Assembly: GCF_014652655.1 (NCBI RefSeq)
Contig: NZ_BMZF01000001.1
Coordinates: 124,001 to 188,000 of the forward strand
Length of the DNA stretch: 64,000 bases
Direction of reading: 5' to 3'
DNA from: Paramylibacter ulvae
GTDB taxonomy: Bacteria > Pseudomonadota > Alphaproteobacteria > Rhodobacterales > Rhodobacteraceae
The translations under genes were made by a program, and so were the position numbers. The notes beneath the pieces are model-generated. The model was not told where the DNA came from. It saw only the letters and a list, made by a program, of their open reading frames with translations, and searched no databases. Shown here piece by piece: positions 56,258 to 64,000 of the stretch (the stretch's first letter is position 1; each line of letters starts with the position of its first letter).

Positions 56258-56263
56258 GTGTTT

Positions 56264-59083
56264 TTACGAGCGTGACCACCAACCGCGTTTTTTGGGCGCA
56301 GGTTTCGCCACCGCATCACTGGGTGGGGATGCGGGTGTCGGCGCGGGCACTGGAACCTGTGTGGGTTCGGGCGATGGCGCTGGTGTTGGATCTGGTGTTG
56401 GCACGGGTGCGGGATCCGCTGGTGTCGGGCTTGGCGCTGGGATTTCCACAGGTTCGTCAGCGGCTGTTGTTTTTTTTGCCGCCGGTTTGCGTTTCGCAGC
56501 AGCGCGCGGTTTTGCCGCCGCTTTGCGCGTTGGCTTTTTCACAACTGGCGCATCTTCGCCAACGGGTTCTGCCGTTTCTGTTACATCAGCATCGGCTTTT
56601 GCTTTGGCTGTTGTTTTCTTGGCAGGTGCCTTTTTCGCGGTGGTGCGTTTTGCCGCGGCGCGTTTTTTCGGCGCGGGTTTTTCGCTGGGCTCTGGCGTTT
56701 CAACAGGTTTTGCATCTTCGGCAACGGGTGCTGGTTCAGCTGTTTCTGTTTTTGGCACTGCTTTTGGTGCACGTGGTTTGCGCGGGGCACGTTTGCGTGT
56801 TGGCTTTGCTGGCGCTTCTGCGGCGTCTTCTGTTTTTGCATCAACGGGTGCATCTTGCACTGGCGTTTCTGTCACCGGTTCAATTGCGTCTGCCTTGGCC
56901 GTCTCTGGTGAATCAGCTGGCGCATTGTTCGCATTGTCTGAATTTTCCGCGTTTGCGTCTTGGCTTTGTGTACCATCCGCGCCATTTTTGTTGCGCCCAC
57001 CGCGCCGACGCCGACGACGGCGTTTTTTCTTGGGCTGATCTTCATCATCACCAATGGGTGCGGGGGCTGCTGGTGAAGGTGGCGCTGTTGTCAGATCATC
57101 GGTTGATGTGCTGCTCATGGTGATCGCACCAGATTCATCGCTGTGTTGTGCAACGATGCGGCTGGCGGTTTTCAATTTTTCCATGGTGTAATCAGGGCTG
57201 ATCATTGAAACGTCTGCTTCGATCCGCACCGACATGCCATAACGCGTTTCAATCGCGCTGATATGTTCGCGTTTGGCGTTCAACAGATAGTTTGCAACAT
57301 TGACGGGCGTCGTGACCAACACTTCGTTTGTGCGTTTGCGTGTCGCTTCTTCTTCGATTTCGCGCAGGATTGCCAATGCTTGGCTACCGTCGGAACGAAC
57401 AAGTCCTGTGCCGTGACAATGCGGGCAGGGCGCGGTTGTCGCCTCTAGCATCCCAGGGCGTAGACGTTGGCGTGACATTTCCAACAAGCCAAATGACGAA
57501 ATGCGGCCCACTTGGATGCGTGCGCGATCATTTTTCAATTTGTCTTTTAGACGTTTTTCAACGGCAGAATTGTTGCGGCGTTCTTCCATGTCGATGAAAT
57601 CGATCACGATCAAACCAGCCAAATCGCGTAGGCGCGCTTGTCGTGCCAATTCTTCTGCGGCCTCAAGGTTGGTGCGCAATGCGGTATCTTCGATCGAGCC
57701 TTCTTTGGTGGCACGACCAGAGTTTACATCAACCGCGACCAATGCTTCGGTCACATCAATCACGATATAACCACCTGATTTTAGCTGCACAGTCGGGTTA
57801 AACATACCACCCAAATACGCTTCGACCTGATAACGGGCGAACAGGGGCATTGATTCCTTGTAGTGCGTGATTTTTTCAACGCGGGTTGGCATCAACATTT
57901 TCATGTATTCAACCGCATCCGCGTAACCACGATCACCTTCGACAATGATTTCGTCGATTTCGCGGTTATATAGATCGCGAATGCTGCGTTTGATCAAATC
58001 ACCCTCTGCGTAAATTTGCGCAGGTGCGATTGATTGCAATGTCAGATCGCGGATCTGTTCCCATTGGCGCAACAGATATTCGTAATCGCGTTCGATATCG
58101 GTGCGGGATCGTTTGGCACCTGCGGTACGTACGATTAAACCAGCGCCCTTTGGAACTTCAATTGCGTTGGTTATCTCTTTGATTTTCTTGCGATCTGTGG
58201 CGTTGGTGATTTTGCGTGAAATGCCACCACCGCGTGCGGTGTTTGGCATCAGTACACAATAACGACCAGCAAGTGATAGATATGTTGTCAGTGCAGCACC
58301 CTTGTTGCCGCGTTCTTCTTTGACGACCTGAACCAAAATGATTTGGCGTACTTTCACAACTTCTTGGATTTTATAACGACGTGGGCGGGGTTTGCGTGGG
58401 CGCACCTCTGCTTGGACTTCGTCATCGGAAATTTCTGCGTCAGCCAATTCGTCGTCTTCGACAATTTCACCATCAACTGCTTGAGCGGTTTCATCGGCGT
58501 CGTTGCTGGAAACTTCGGTTACAGTGTCAACGGTTTCAACTTCGTTTTCAATGGGTTCGCCTGCGTCGGCATCCGTTTGGGCGGATTCAACGGGCTGTTC
58601 CTGTTTATTTTCAGGAACCTCAACCAAACCATTTTCTTCGTCAACGTCGATCACATCAGGGGATGTGGCATCACCTGTAACAACCGCATCTGTTTGCGCA
58701 GATTCAGCGACAGTTTTGGATTTAGCACGGCTGCGGCGGCGCGATTTTGTTTTTTGTTTGGATTTTTGCTCTTCCGCTTCGGCAACGGCCTTGGCGTATG
58801 CTTCTTCCTCTTCCAACAGCTTTTCGCGATCGGCGACAGGAATTTGATAGTAATCGGGGTGAATTTCGGAAAAGGCCAAAAATCCGTGGCGATTCCCGCC
58901 GTAATCAACAAAAGCCGCCTGAAGCGATGGCTCTACGCGTGTAACCTTGGCAAGATAGATATTCCCTGCAAGTTGACGTTTATTTAGACTTTCAAAGTCG
59001 AATTCATCTACTTTGTTTCCTTCTACAACAACAACGCGGGTTTCTTCCGCGTGTGTTGCATCGATAAGCATTTTCTTTGACAT
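56264..59083 (-). CDS. rne: Ribonuclease E
   Basis: Endoribonuclease that starts mRNA decay and processes rRNA and tRNA; 939 residues. The S1 domain (from about residue 36) is split by a long acidic, Gln/Glu-rich insertion of about 150 residues, usual in alphaproteobacteria, in which ESAQTDA occurs twice. The catalytic DNase I-like part has VDVNSGRATKEG (about 450), and the zinc-link is CPHCHGTG (about 552). The C-terminal 280 residues are disordered: an arginine cluster (KKKRRRRRRRGGRNK), Ala/Lys-rich repeats and a Pro-rich tail, the scaffold for degradosome partners. A 415-bp gap upstream holds its leader. Confidence 0.95.
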   Translation of the reverse strand: MSKKMLIDATHAEETRVVVVEGNKVDEFDFESLNKRQLAGNIYLAKVTRVEPSLQAAFVDYGGNRHGFLAFSEIHPDYYQIPVADREKLLEEEEAYAKAVAEAEEQKSKQKTKSRRRSRAKSKTVAESAQTDAVVTGDATSPDVIDVDEENGLVEVPENKQEQPVESAQTDADAGEPIENEVETVDTVTEVSSNDADETAQAVDGEIVEDDELADAEISDDEVQAEVRPRKPRPRRYKIQEVVKVRQIILVQVVKEERGNKGAALTTYLSLAGRYCVLMPNTARGGGISRKITNATDRKKIKEITNAIEVPKGAGLIVRTAGAKRSRTDIERDYEYLLRQWEQIRDLTLQSIAPAQIYAEGDLIKRSIRDLYNREIDEIIVEGDRGYADAVEYMKMLMPTRVEKITHYKESMPLFARYQVEAYLGGMFNPTVQLKSGGYIVIDVTEALVAVDVNSGRATKEGSIEDTALRTNLEAAEELARQARLRDLAGLIVIDFIDMEERRNNSAVEKRLKDKLKNDRARIQVGRISSFGLLEMSRQRLRPGMLEATTAPCPHCHGTGLVRSDGSQALAILREIEEEATRKRTNEVLVTTPVNVANYLLNAKREHISAIETRYGMSVRIEADVSMISPDYTMEKLKTASRIVAQHSDESGAITMSSTSTDDLTTAPPSPAAPAPIGDDEDQPKKKRRRRRRRGGRNKNGADGTQSQDANAENSDNANNAPADSPETAKADAIEPVTETPVQDAPVDAKTEDAAEAPAKPTRKRAPRKPRAPKAVPKTETAEPAPVAEDAKPVETPEPSEKPAPKKRAAAKRTTAKKAPAKKTTAKAKADADVTETAEPVGEDAPVVKKPTRKAAAKPRAAAKRKPAAKKTTAADEPVEIPAPSPTPADPAPVPTPDPTPAPSPEPTQVPVPAPTPASPPSDAVAKPAPKKRGWWSRS

Positions 59084-59498
59084 GTTTTCTTTCTGACACG
59101 CAAATCAAAGCCTCCCTTGTTCAGGGGACGTTGAATTTACATGTTTAGTTAAGGCGATAGCGCGCGATACGCCAACAGGCGCAGACATGTCCGCGGTGTT
59201 TTGGCTGTTTTTCGGCGCGCGTTTCATCGCGGTTTTCTCCGACGCTCTTATTCGTGAGCGTTGATATAAGGCCGATTTCGCACTGATTGCGCAAAATGGG
59301 CTGTTCTGTTTGGCCATTTGGCCTGCTGGGGGTTCATCGCGGTCTTCAGCAAATGCCTGTCGCAAAGAATACCGCCAGCGAAACTTTGTGGTGATTTTTC
59401 AAACACCGATTGTTCATCAATAAGTTGAAGATTAGGCAATTACAATCTGTTTTTGTTTTGCTATATTATAAGAAACAGCCAAAGAGCGGTAAAAAGCA
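59084..59498. other. 415-bp divergent region: rne leader and amidase promoter
   Basis: No gene was seen. On the minus strand it is the probable long rne 5' leader, with a hairpin ACGCTC-ACGAATAA-GAGCGT at 59242-59261. A 17-base direct repeat with two differences, GTTTCATCGCGGTTTTC (59221) and GGTTCATCGCGGTCTTC (59331), lies within. Long leaders that let RNase E control its own mRNA are known in other bacteria. Confidence 0.5.
59440..59469 (+). promoter_or_regulatory. Putative promoter of the amidase gene
   Basis: TTACAA (59440-59445) and TATATT (59462-59467) are spaced by 16 bases and lie 30 bases before the GTG start. The -10 region is the most AT-rich part of the gap. Confidence 0.35.
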
Positions 59499-60725
59499 GT
59501 GAAAACGATCATATCAGCGCTAATTTTTTGCATATTTCAATGTTGGGCGGCGGTTGGCGTTGCCCAAGAATTCGGTGCATTGGCACGCATTGACGCCAAT
59601 CGTACGAAATTGGACGATAAATTATGGGGTTTGCAAATTGATTTGGGATTATCCCAACCCGTACCGTTTCGCGTCTACACATTGGGCGAACCATATCGTT
59701 TGATCTTGGATTTTAAACAGGTTGATTGGGCACAGCTGCCCAGTGATTTTATCGAAGAATCAGAAAAGGTCACGGATGCGCGGTTTGGTGCGTTTCGCCC
59801 CGGCTGGTCGCGGATGGTTTTGACATTGTCTGAACCAATGATTGTGAAAACCGCAGAGATGGGTACCGAAAACAGTGCTGGAACTGGTCAGTTGTCGGTT
59901 TATTTGGAACAGGTCAACAAACAAGACTTTGGCGAAAAATCCACGCCGCCCAATGATGCACTCTGGGATTTGCCTGCGTTCAAGGCGGATATGATTGCCA
60001 AAAAACGCCAAGACGGGACACGTCCCATTATTGTAATGCTGGATCCGGGTCACGGTGGGTTGGATACTGGCGCTATTTATGACGGGCATTCTGAAAAAGA
60101 CTTGGTTTTGCAATTTGCGCTGGAATTGAAAGAGGCACTTATTCGAACAGGGCGGTTTCAGGCGTTTATGACACGCGGTGTTGATGATTTCATCTCGCTC
60201 CCTGGGCGTATTGCATCGGCGCGGGCGCAAAACGCAGATGTGTTCATATCTTTGCATGCGGATGCGGTGGTGTCTGGATCGGCGTCTGGTATCACGGTTT
60301 ACACCTTGTCAAACAAAGCATCAAACACCAGTGCCGAACTATTGGCCAGCCAGCTTTCGCGTTCCGATCTGTTGGCAGGTGTAGATCTTACGGATCAGGA
60401 CGATGAACTGGCAGGGGTGTTAATGGATTTGGCGCGATTGGAAACATTTGAGCGCAGCGATATGTTGGCGGAAATGATGGTTCTGGAAATTGCGCAATCC
60501 GTGGGCAAGCTGCGTAGCCGTCCACATTTATCCGCTGGCTTTGCCGTATTAAAAGCACCCGACATTCCATCCATCCTGATCGAACTGGGTTTCATGACCA
60601 ATCGGCGTGATCTTAATAATTTGATCACACAATCGTGGCGTTCCAAGGTGATTGATGGTATCGTTTTAGCATTGGATTCATGGGCTGTCGAAGACGCGGC
60701 GGCCGCAAAATTGTTACGACAATAG
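59499..60725 (+). CDS. amiC: N-acetylmuramoyl-L-alanine amidase (AmiC-like)
   Basis: Cleaves the bond between MurNAc and the peptide stem to split daughter cells. The 408-residue protein starts with GTG and a signal peptide (MKTIISALIFCIFQCWAAVG, cleavage near VAQ), then an AMIN domain (about residues 30-145) for septal targeting and a C-terminal Amidase_3 domain. Zinc ligands lie in MLDPGHGGLDTG (about 182), SEKDLVLQFA and VFISLHADAV; the catalytic Glu is in SILIELGFMTNRRDL. PBP1A follows 134 bases downstream. Confidence 0.94.
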   Translation: MKTIISALIFCIFQCWAAVGVAQEFGALARIDANRTKLDDKLWGLQIDLGLSQPVPFRVYTLGEPYRLILDFKQVDWAQLPSDFIEESEKVTDARFGAFRPGWSRMVLTLSEPMIVKTAEMGTENSAGTGQLSVYLEQVNKQDFGEKSTPPNDALWDLPAFKADMIAKKRQDGTRPIIVMLDPGHGGLDTGAIYDGHSEKDLVLQFALELKEALIRTGRFQAFMTRGVDDFISLPGRIASARAQNADVFISLHADAVVSGSASGITVYTLSNKASNTSAELLASQLSRSDLLAGVDLTDQDDELAGVLMDLARLETFERSDMLAEMMVLEIAQSVGKLRSRPHLSAGFAVLKAPDIPSILIELGFMTNRRDLNNLITQSWRSKVIDGIVLALDSWAVEDAAAAKLLRQ

Positions 60726-60859
60726 GGTTTTAATTAGACGTTAAATTCACTATGTAAGGCGAAACGTATCGGCGGATTTTGGGCGTATTTTTATGATGCG
60801 GCTTTTGACCAAAACCCAGCAACCGCCTAAATAACTGTCGAACTCGACGAGGGATTCCC

Positions 60860-63424
60860 GTGCTAAGATCAATTGTTTCATTTTTTGGTGTTATTTTTAC
60901 AGTGCTCACATTGGGCGCAATTTTGGGTGTTGCCACGATTGCGGCGGTGTTTTTGGCATACGGTCGCGACTTGCCCGATCATGACAGTTTGGCAGGATAC
61001 GAGCCCGCAACGATTTCGCGGGTTTATGCGGTTGATGGGGGCGTGATGGATGAATTCGCATCTGAACGACGCCAATTCACGTCCGTCGAAGAAATGCCCG
61101 ATATTTTGAAAAACGCATTTATCAGCGCCGAGGATAAAAACTTTTATAACCACAAGGGTTACGATCCACTTGGTATTGTAAAGGCGGGGATTGACGCGGC
61201 AACAGGTGGAACATTGCGCGGTGCGTCCACAATCACGCAACAGGTGACGAAAAACTTTTTGCTGACCAATGACCGTTCCGCAGAACGCAAAATCAAAGAA
61301 TTGATCCTGTCCGCGCGGATTGAAGGATCATTGAGCAAAGATCGCATTTTGGAATTATATCTGAACGAAATTTTTCTGGGCCAAAATTCATATGGTGTGA
61401 CGGCGGCGGCCGAAACCTATTTCGGTAAAACTCTGGAACAGTTGAATTTGCAAGAGGTGGCTTATTTGGCATCCCTGCCAAAAGCGCCGTCAAATTATCA
61501 TCCCGTGCGCCAAAAAGAACGCGCGTTGAATCGTCGAAATTTCGTTCTACGTGAAATGGCTGAAAATGGTTATGCCACAGAAGAAGAGGCTAAACTTGCC
61601 CGTGCCAGTGATCTGGAAACCGTGCAGGGCGGTCATATGGAAACTGCGCGTTCATCTCGCCCGCCGCGCAATTATTTCACCGATGAAATTCGCCGCCAGG
61701 TGACTAATTCATTTGGTGAAGATGAATTTTTCACAGGTGGTTACGCCGTACGTGCCACGATGGATACAGATATGCAGCGCGAAGCAGAACGTGCGCTTCG
61801 CCGTGGGCTAGAGGCATATGATCGCCGCAACAGCCCGTATTTCGGCGCAGTTTCCACAATCGATACGGCATTGTTGGATGACGAGCCAAAATGGCGCAAT
61901 GCGTTGGAAAATGCCAAAGCACCGCGCGATATCGAAAACTGGTATCCAGCGGTGGTGTTAAGTGTCGGTGAAAAAACCGCTCAAATCGGCGTAGAGGGTT
62001 TTGACTACAACGAAGAACGCGACCGTCTGTATTTTTCTGTTGAAAACAAATGGGCGAAAAACAAGGTCAACAAAGATGGCGATCGTTTCCGTATGAAAAA
62101 CGCCGCTGATATGTTTTCAGCGGGTGATGTGGTTTTGGTGAAATCGGCGTTGAACGATGATCGCAGTGTGAAATCTTGGACCTTGCGCCAAGTGCCGAAA
62201 ATCCAAGGTGGCTTTGTCGCGATGGACACAAACACGGGGCGCGTGTTGGCCATGCAGGGTGGTTTTTCATATCAGCACAGCGTGTTTAACCGCGCAACAC
62301 AGGCACAACGCCAACCCGGTTCGGTGTTCAAACCGTTTGTATATGCCGCCGCCATGGATAGTGGATATTCCCCTGTGACCATTGTGGTTGACGCGCCGAT
62401 CAAAATCAACACGCCACAGGGCTTGTGGACACCAAAAAATGCATCGAACAAATTCTATGGTCCCGCGCCATTGCGCGTGGGGATCGAACAATCACGTAAC
62501 CTGATGACCATTCGTTTGGCACAGGATGTGGGCATGGGCGTTGTTGGCGGATATGCCGAACGCTTTGGCGTGTATGATCGCATGTCGCGTGTGTTGTCTG
62601 GTGCGTTGGGTGCGCAGGAATCCACACTTTATAAAATTGTTTCATCCTATGCGATGTTTGCAAATGGTGGTGAGCGTATTCACCCCACATTGATCGATCG
62701 CGTCCAAGATCGCAGTGGTAAAACGGTGTTTCGCCATGATGGCCGTGTATGTGCGGATTGTGGCCCCGGAGATTTGGCTGACGGACAAGGCGTAACCCTG
62801 TCATCTGACAAAGAGCGCGTCATGGACGAAGTTACTGCCTATCGCATCACATCCATGATGCGCGGTGTAGTTGAACGCGGCACAGCACGCAAAACCGTGA
62901 ACTTGGGCGTGCCAGTGGCGGGTAAAACAGGGACAACCAACGAAGCCAAGGATGTTTGGTTTGTTGGTTTCACCAGCAACATTGTTGCGGGCTGTTACAT
63001 GGGATTTGATACGCCTAAAACGCTGGGACGTGGTGCATCTGGTGGTGGCATGTGTGGCCCCGTATTCCAACAATTCATGGCCAAAGCTGTGCAAAAATAC
63101 GGTGCTGATAATTTTGAACAGCCAGATAATACCGTATTTTACAAATTCGACCGATTCAGCGGTGTACGCTTGCCCGATGATGCCACAGGCGATCACGTGG
63201 TGCGCGAATTGTTCCGCATCGGTGAAGATTTTGATGCAAACGGTTTGCTAGATTTTATCGACGGTGGATTTGAAGCCGAAACAAATATCGAAATTTTCAG
63301 CAACTTTAGCCGCAATACAACCACTACCAAAAAGGACAAAGTAGTGCGCACATCCACGGGCAAGAAAAAGAAAATCCCAGCCAAGGCCAGCTTTGGTTCA
63401 TTGTCCAGTGGCGGGCTCTATTGA
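60860..63424 (+). CDS. mrcA: Penicillin-binding protein 1A
   Basis: Bifunctional peptidoglycan synthase of 854 residues. One N-terminal membrane helix (about 8-34) is followed by the GT51 transglycosylase with catalytic Glu91 in SAEDKNFYNHKGYDP and RGASTITQQVTKNFLL (about 119), then an OB-like ODP insert and the transpeptidase with Ser488 in PGSVFKPFVYAAAM and Lys689 in AGKTGTTNEAKD. The tail is basic and lysine-rich. GTG start behind GAGGGAT. prfB follows 66 bases downstream. Confidence 0.96.
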   Translation: MLRSIVSFFGVIFTVLTLGAILGVATIAAVFLAYGRDLPDHDSLAGYEPATISRVYAVDGGVMDEFASERRQFTSVEEMPDILKNAFISAEDKNFYNHKGYDPLGIVKAGIDAATGGTLRGASTITQQVTKNFLLTNDRSAERKIKELILSARIEGSLSKDRILELYLNEIFLGQNSYGVTAAAETYFGKTLEQLNLQEVAYLASLPKAPSNYHPVRQKERALNRRNFVLREMAENGYATEEEAKLARASDLETVQGGHMETARSSRPPRNYFTDEIRRQVTNSFGEDEFFTGGYAVRATMDTDMQREAERALRRGLEAYDRRNSPYFGAVSTIDTALLDDEPKWRNALENAKAPRDIENWYPAVVLSVGEKTAQIGVEGFDYNEERDRLYFSVENKWAKNKVNKDGDRFRMKNAADMFSAGDVVLVKSALNDDRSVKSWTLRQVPKIQGGFVAMDTNTGRVLAMQGGFSYQHSVFNRATQAQRQPGSVFKPFVYAAAMDSGYSPVTIVVDAPIKINTPQGLWTPKNASNKFYGPAPLRVGIEQSRNLMTIRLAQDVGMGVVGGYAERFGVYDRMSRVLSGALGAQESTLYKIVSSYAMFANGGERIHPTLIDRVQDRSGKTVFRHDGRVCADCGPGDLADGQGVTLSSDKERVMDEVTAYRITSMMRGVVERGTARKTVNLGVPVAGKTGTTNEAKDVWFVGFTSNIVAGCYMGFDTPKTLGRGASGGGMCGPVFQQFMAKAVQKYGADNFEQPDNTVFYKFDRFSGVRLPDDATGDHVVRELFRIGEDFDANGLLDFIDGGFEAETNIEIFSNFSRNTTTTKKDKVVRTSTGKKKKIPAKASFGSLSSGGLY

Positions 63425-63490
63425 TGCGGTTGCTCTTTACCTAATGGGCGCGAATGGCTAGAAAGATGGTTCATAATACGGACCAGAATA

Positions 63491-64000
63491 ATGCGTGCAG
63501 AAATCGAAAACCTTGTTGGTGAAATCAATAAATCGCTAGAGCTGTTGAAACAGCGCATGGATTGGGACACTGCCGAATATCGCATGGAAGAATTCAATGC
63601 GCTGTCCGAAAATCCTGACCTGTGGAACGATCCTGCCAAGGCGCAAAAATTGATGCGCGAACGCCAGATGTTAGCGGATGCAATTGACGGGTTTAAAAAC
63701 CTGTCCCAAGATCTGGCCGATAATATTGAATTGATCGAACTTGGCGAAATGGAAGAGGACCAAGAAGTCATCGACGAGGCAGAAGCCGCCATTCGAAAGG
63801 TTCAAAAAGAATCCGCCAAACAAGAGATCGCCGCGTTGTTAAGCGGCGAAGTGGATGGCAACGATACGTTCCTTGAAATTAACGCGGGCGCGGGTGGTAC
63901 AGAAAGCTGTGACTGGGCATCAATGTTGGCGCGCATGTATGTGCGATGGGCGGAAAAACAGGGTTATTCCGTGGACGAAGTTGCCTATAACGCTGGGGAT
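63491..64000 (+). CDS. prfB: Peptide chain release factor 2, 3'-truncated by the window edge
   Basis: Recognises UGA and UAA stop codons. The first 170 of about 375 residues are visible: MRAEIENLVGEINKSLELLK, MDWDTAEYRMEEFNALSENP and LWNDPAKAQKLMRERQ of the N-terminal domain, then FLEINAGAGGTESCDWASML. The frame runs through the region where E. coli prfB has its programmed +1 frameshift without an internal UGA, so that control is absent. The SPF and GGQ motifs lie outside the window. No strong ribosome binding site was seen before the ATG. Confidence 0.95.
   Translation, partial: MRAEIENLVGEINKSLELLKQRMDWDTAEYRMEEFNALSENPDLWNDPAKAQKLMRERQMLADAIDGFKNLSQDLADNIELIELGEMEEDQEVIDEAEAAIRKVQKESAKQEIAALLSGEVDGNDTFLEINAGAGGTESCDWASMLARMYVRWAEKQGYSVDEVAYNAGD

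Noticed and set aside
56181-57123. Two long Ala/Gly/Leu-rich plus-strand frames opposite the end of rne
   Set aside because: They mirror the low-complexity C-terminal tail of RNase E and have no ribosome binding site or domain.
58343-58987. A 214-codon plus-strand frame, hydrophobic and Phe-rich
   Set aside because: It is the reverse complement of the acidic insertion of RNase E; the apparent membrane-like pattern comes from Glu/Gln/Lys codons read backwards.
63491-63600. Programmed +1 frameshift in prfB
   Set aside because: The frame is continuous with no internal UGA or CTTTGA-type slip site.

Overview
The window is a 64 kb piece of a chromosome from a marine alphaproteobacterium, most likely of the Roseobacter group (Rhodobacterales), with an unusually modest G+C for that group. 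The evidence is a DMSP lyase of the DddP type, a gene-transfer-agent style muramidase and holin pair, a GTTC-N7-GTTC SOS box, RNase E with an acidic insertion, NADP isocitrate dehydrogenase of the eukaryote-like type, an NDUFA12 homologue, and gene orders such as trpG-trpD-trpC-moaC-moeA and rplM-rpsI. No rRNA operon, insertion sequence, integrase, CRISPR array or plasmid origin was seen. Both ends cut genes: alaS lacks its 5' end and prfB its 3' end.

Layout. 0-10.5 kb: alaS, DUF1330, an Lrp-type regulator divergent from a DUF6356 gene, an SMR exporter, a YitT membrane protein, icd, a TfoX-domain protein, a tRNA methyltransferase, ctaA, a small AT-rich orphan, an enoyl-CoA hydratase and thioesterase pair, and rplM-rpsI. 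10.5-17.6 kb: a small secreted protein and a lone glycosyltransferase-like gene, then an acyltransferase, murI, argC, ccmE, the GTA-type lysis pair and a second enoyl-CoA hydratase. 17.6-35 kb: gltA, gltX, comEC, lexA, a TauE exporter, the moa/trp run, a YibQ-type gene lying inverted between trpE and trpG, ppiD and an ABC-F ATPase. 35-45 kb: two orphans, parE, a periplasmic protein, a MATE exporter, dddP, DUF4345, a DUF3445 heme N-demethylase-like gene, glnA and glnB. 45-64 kb: tRNA-Leu, tig, an SRPBCC/ArsR pair, a FadL-type porin, clpP-clpX, NDUFA12, mlaD, DUF2155, aat, accC-accB, an M48 protease, rne, an amidase, PBP1A and prfB.

How the genes work together. Most are housekeeping: translation, TCA cycle, nitrogen assimilation (glnA-glnB), tryptophan and molybdenum cofactor synthesis, cell wall, proteolysis, fatty acid synthesis. 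The accessory content is small and scattered: the lysis cassette, two AT-rich orphans added behind ctaA and parE, the repeat-flanked secreted protein, and the DMSP lyase neighbourhood.

The most rewarding signals are outside the proteins: an 11-bp perfect hairpin that hides the aat ribosome binding site, a hairpin directly before the GTA muramidase start, a shared GTTAA-N5-TTAAC palindrome, 11-bp and 20-bp tandem repeats between genes, and several palindromic operators over divergent or autoregulated starts. All were read by eye; no database or folding program was run.
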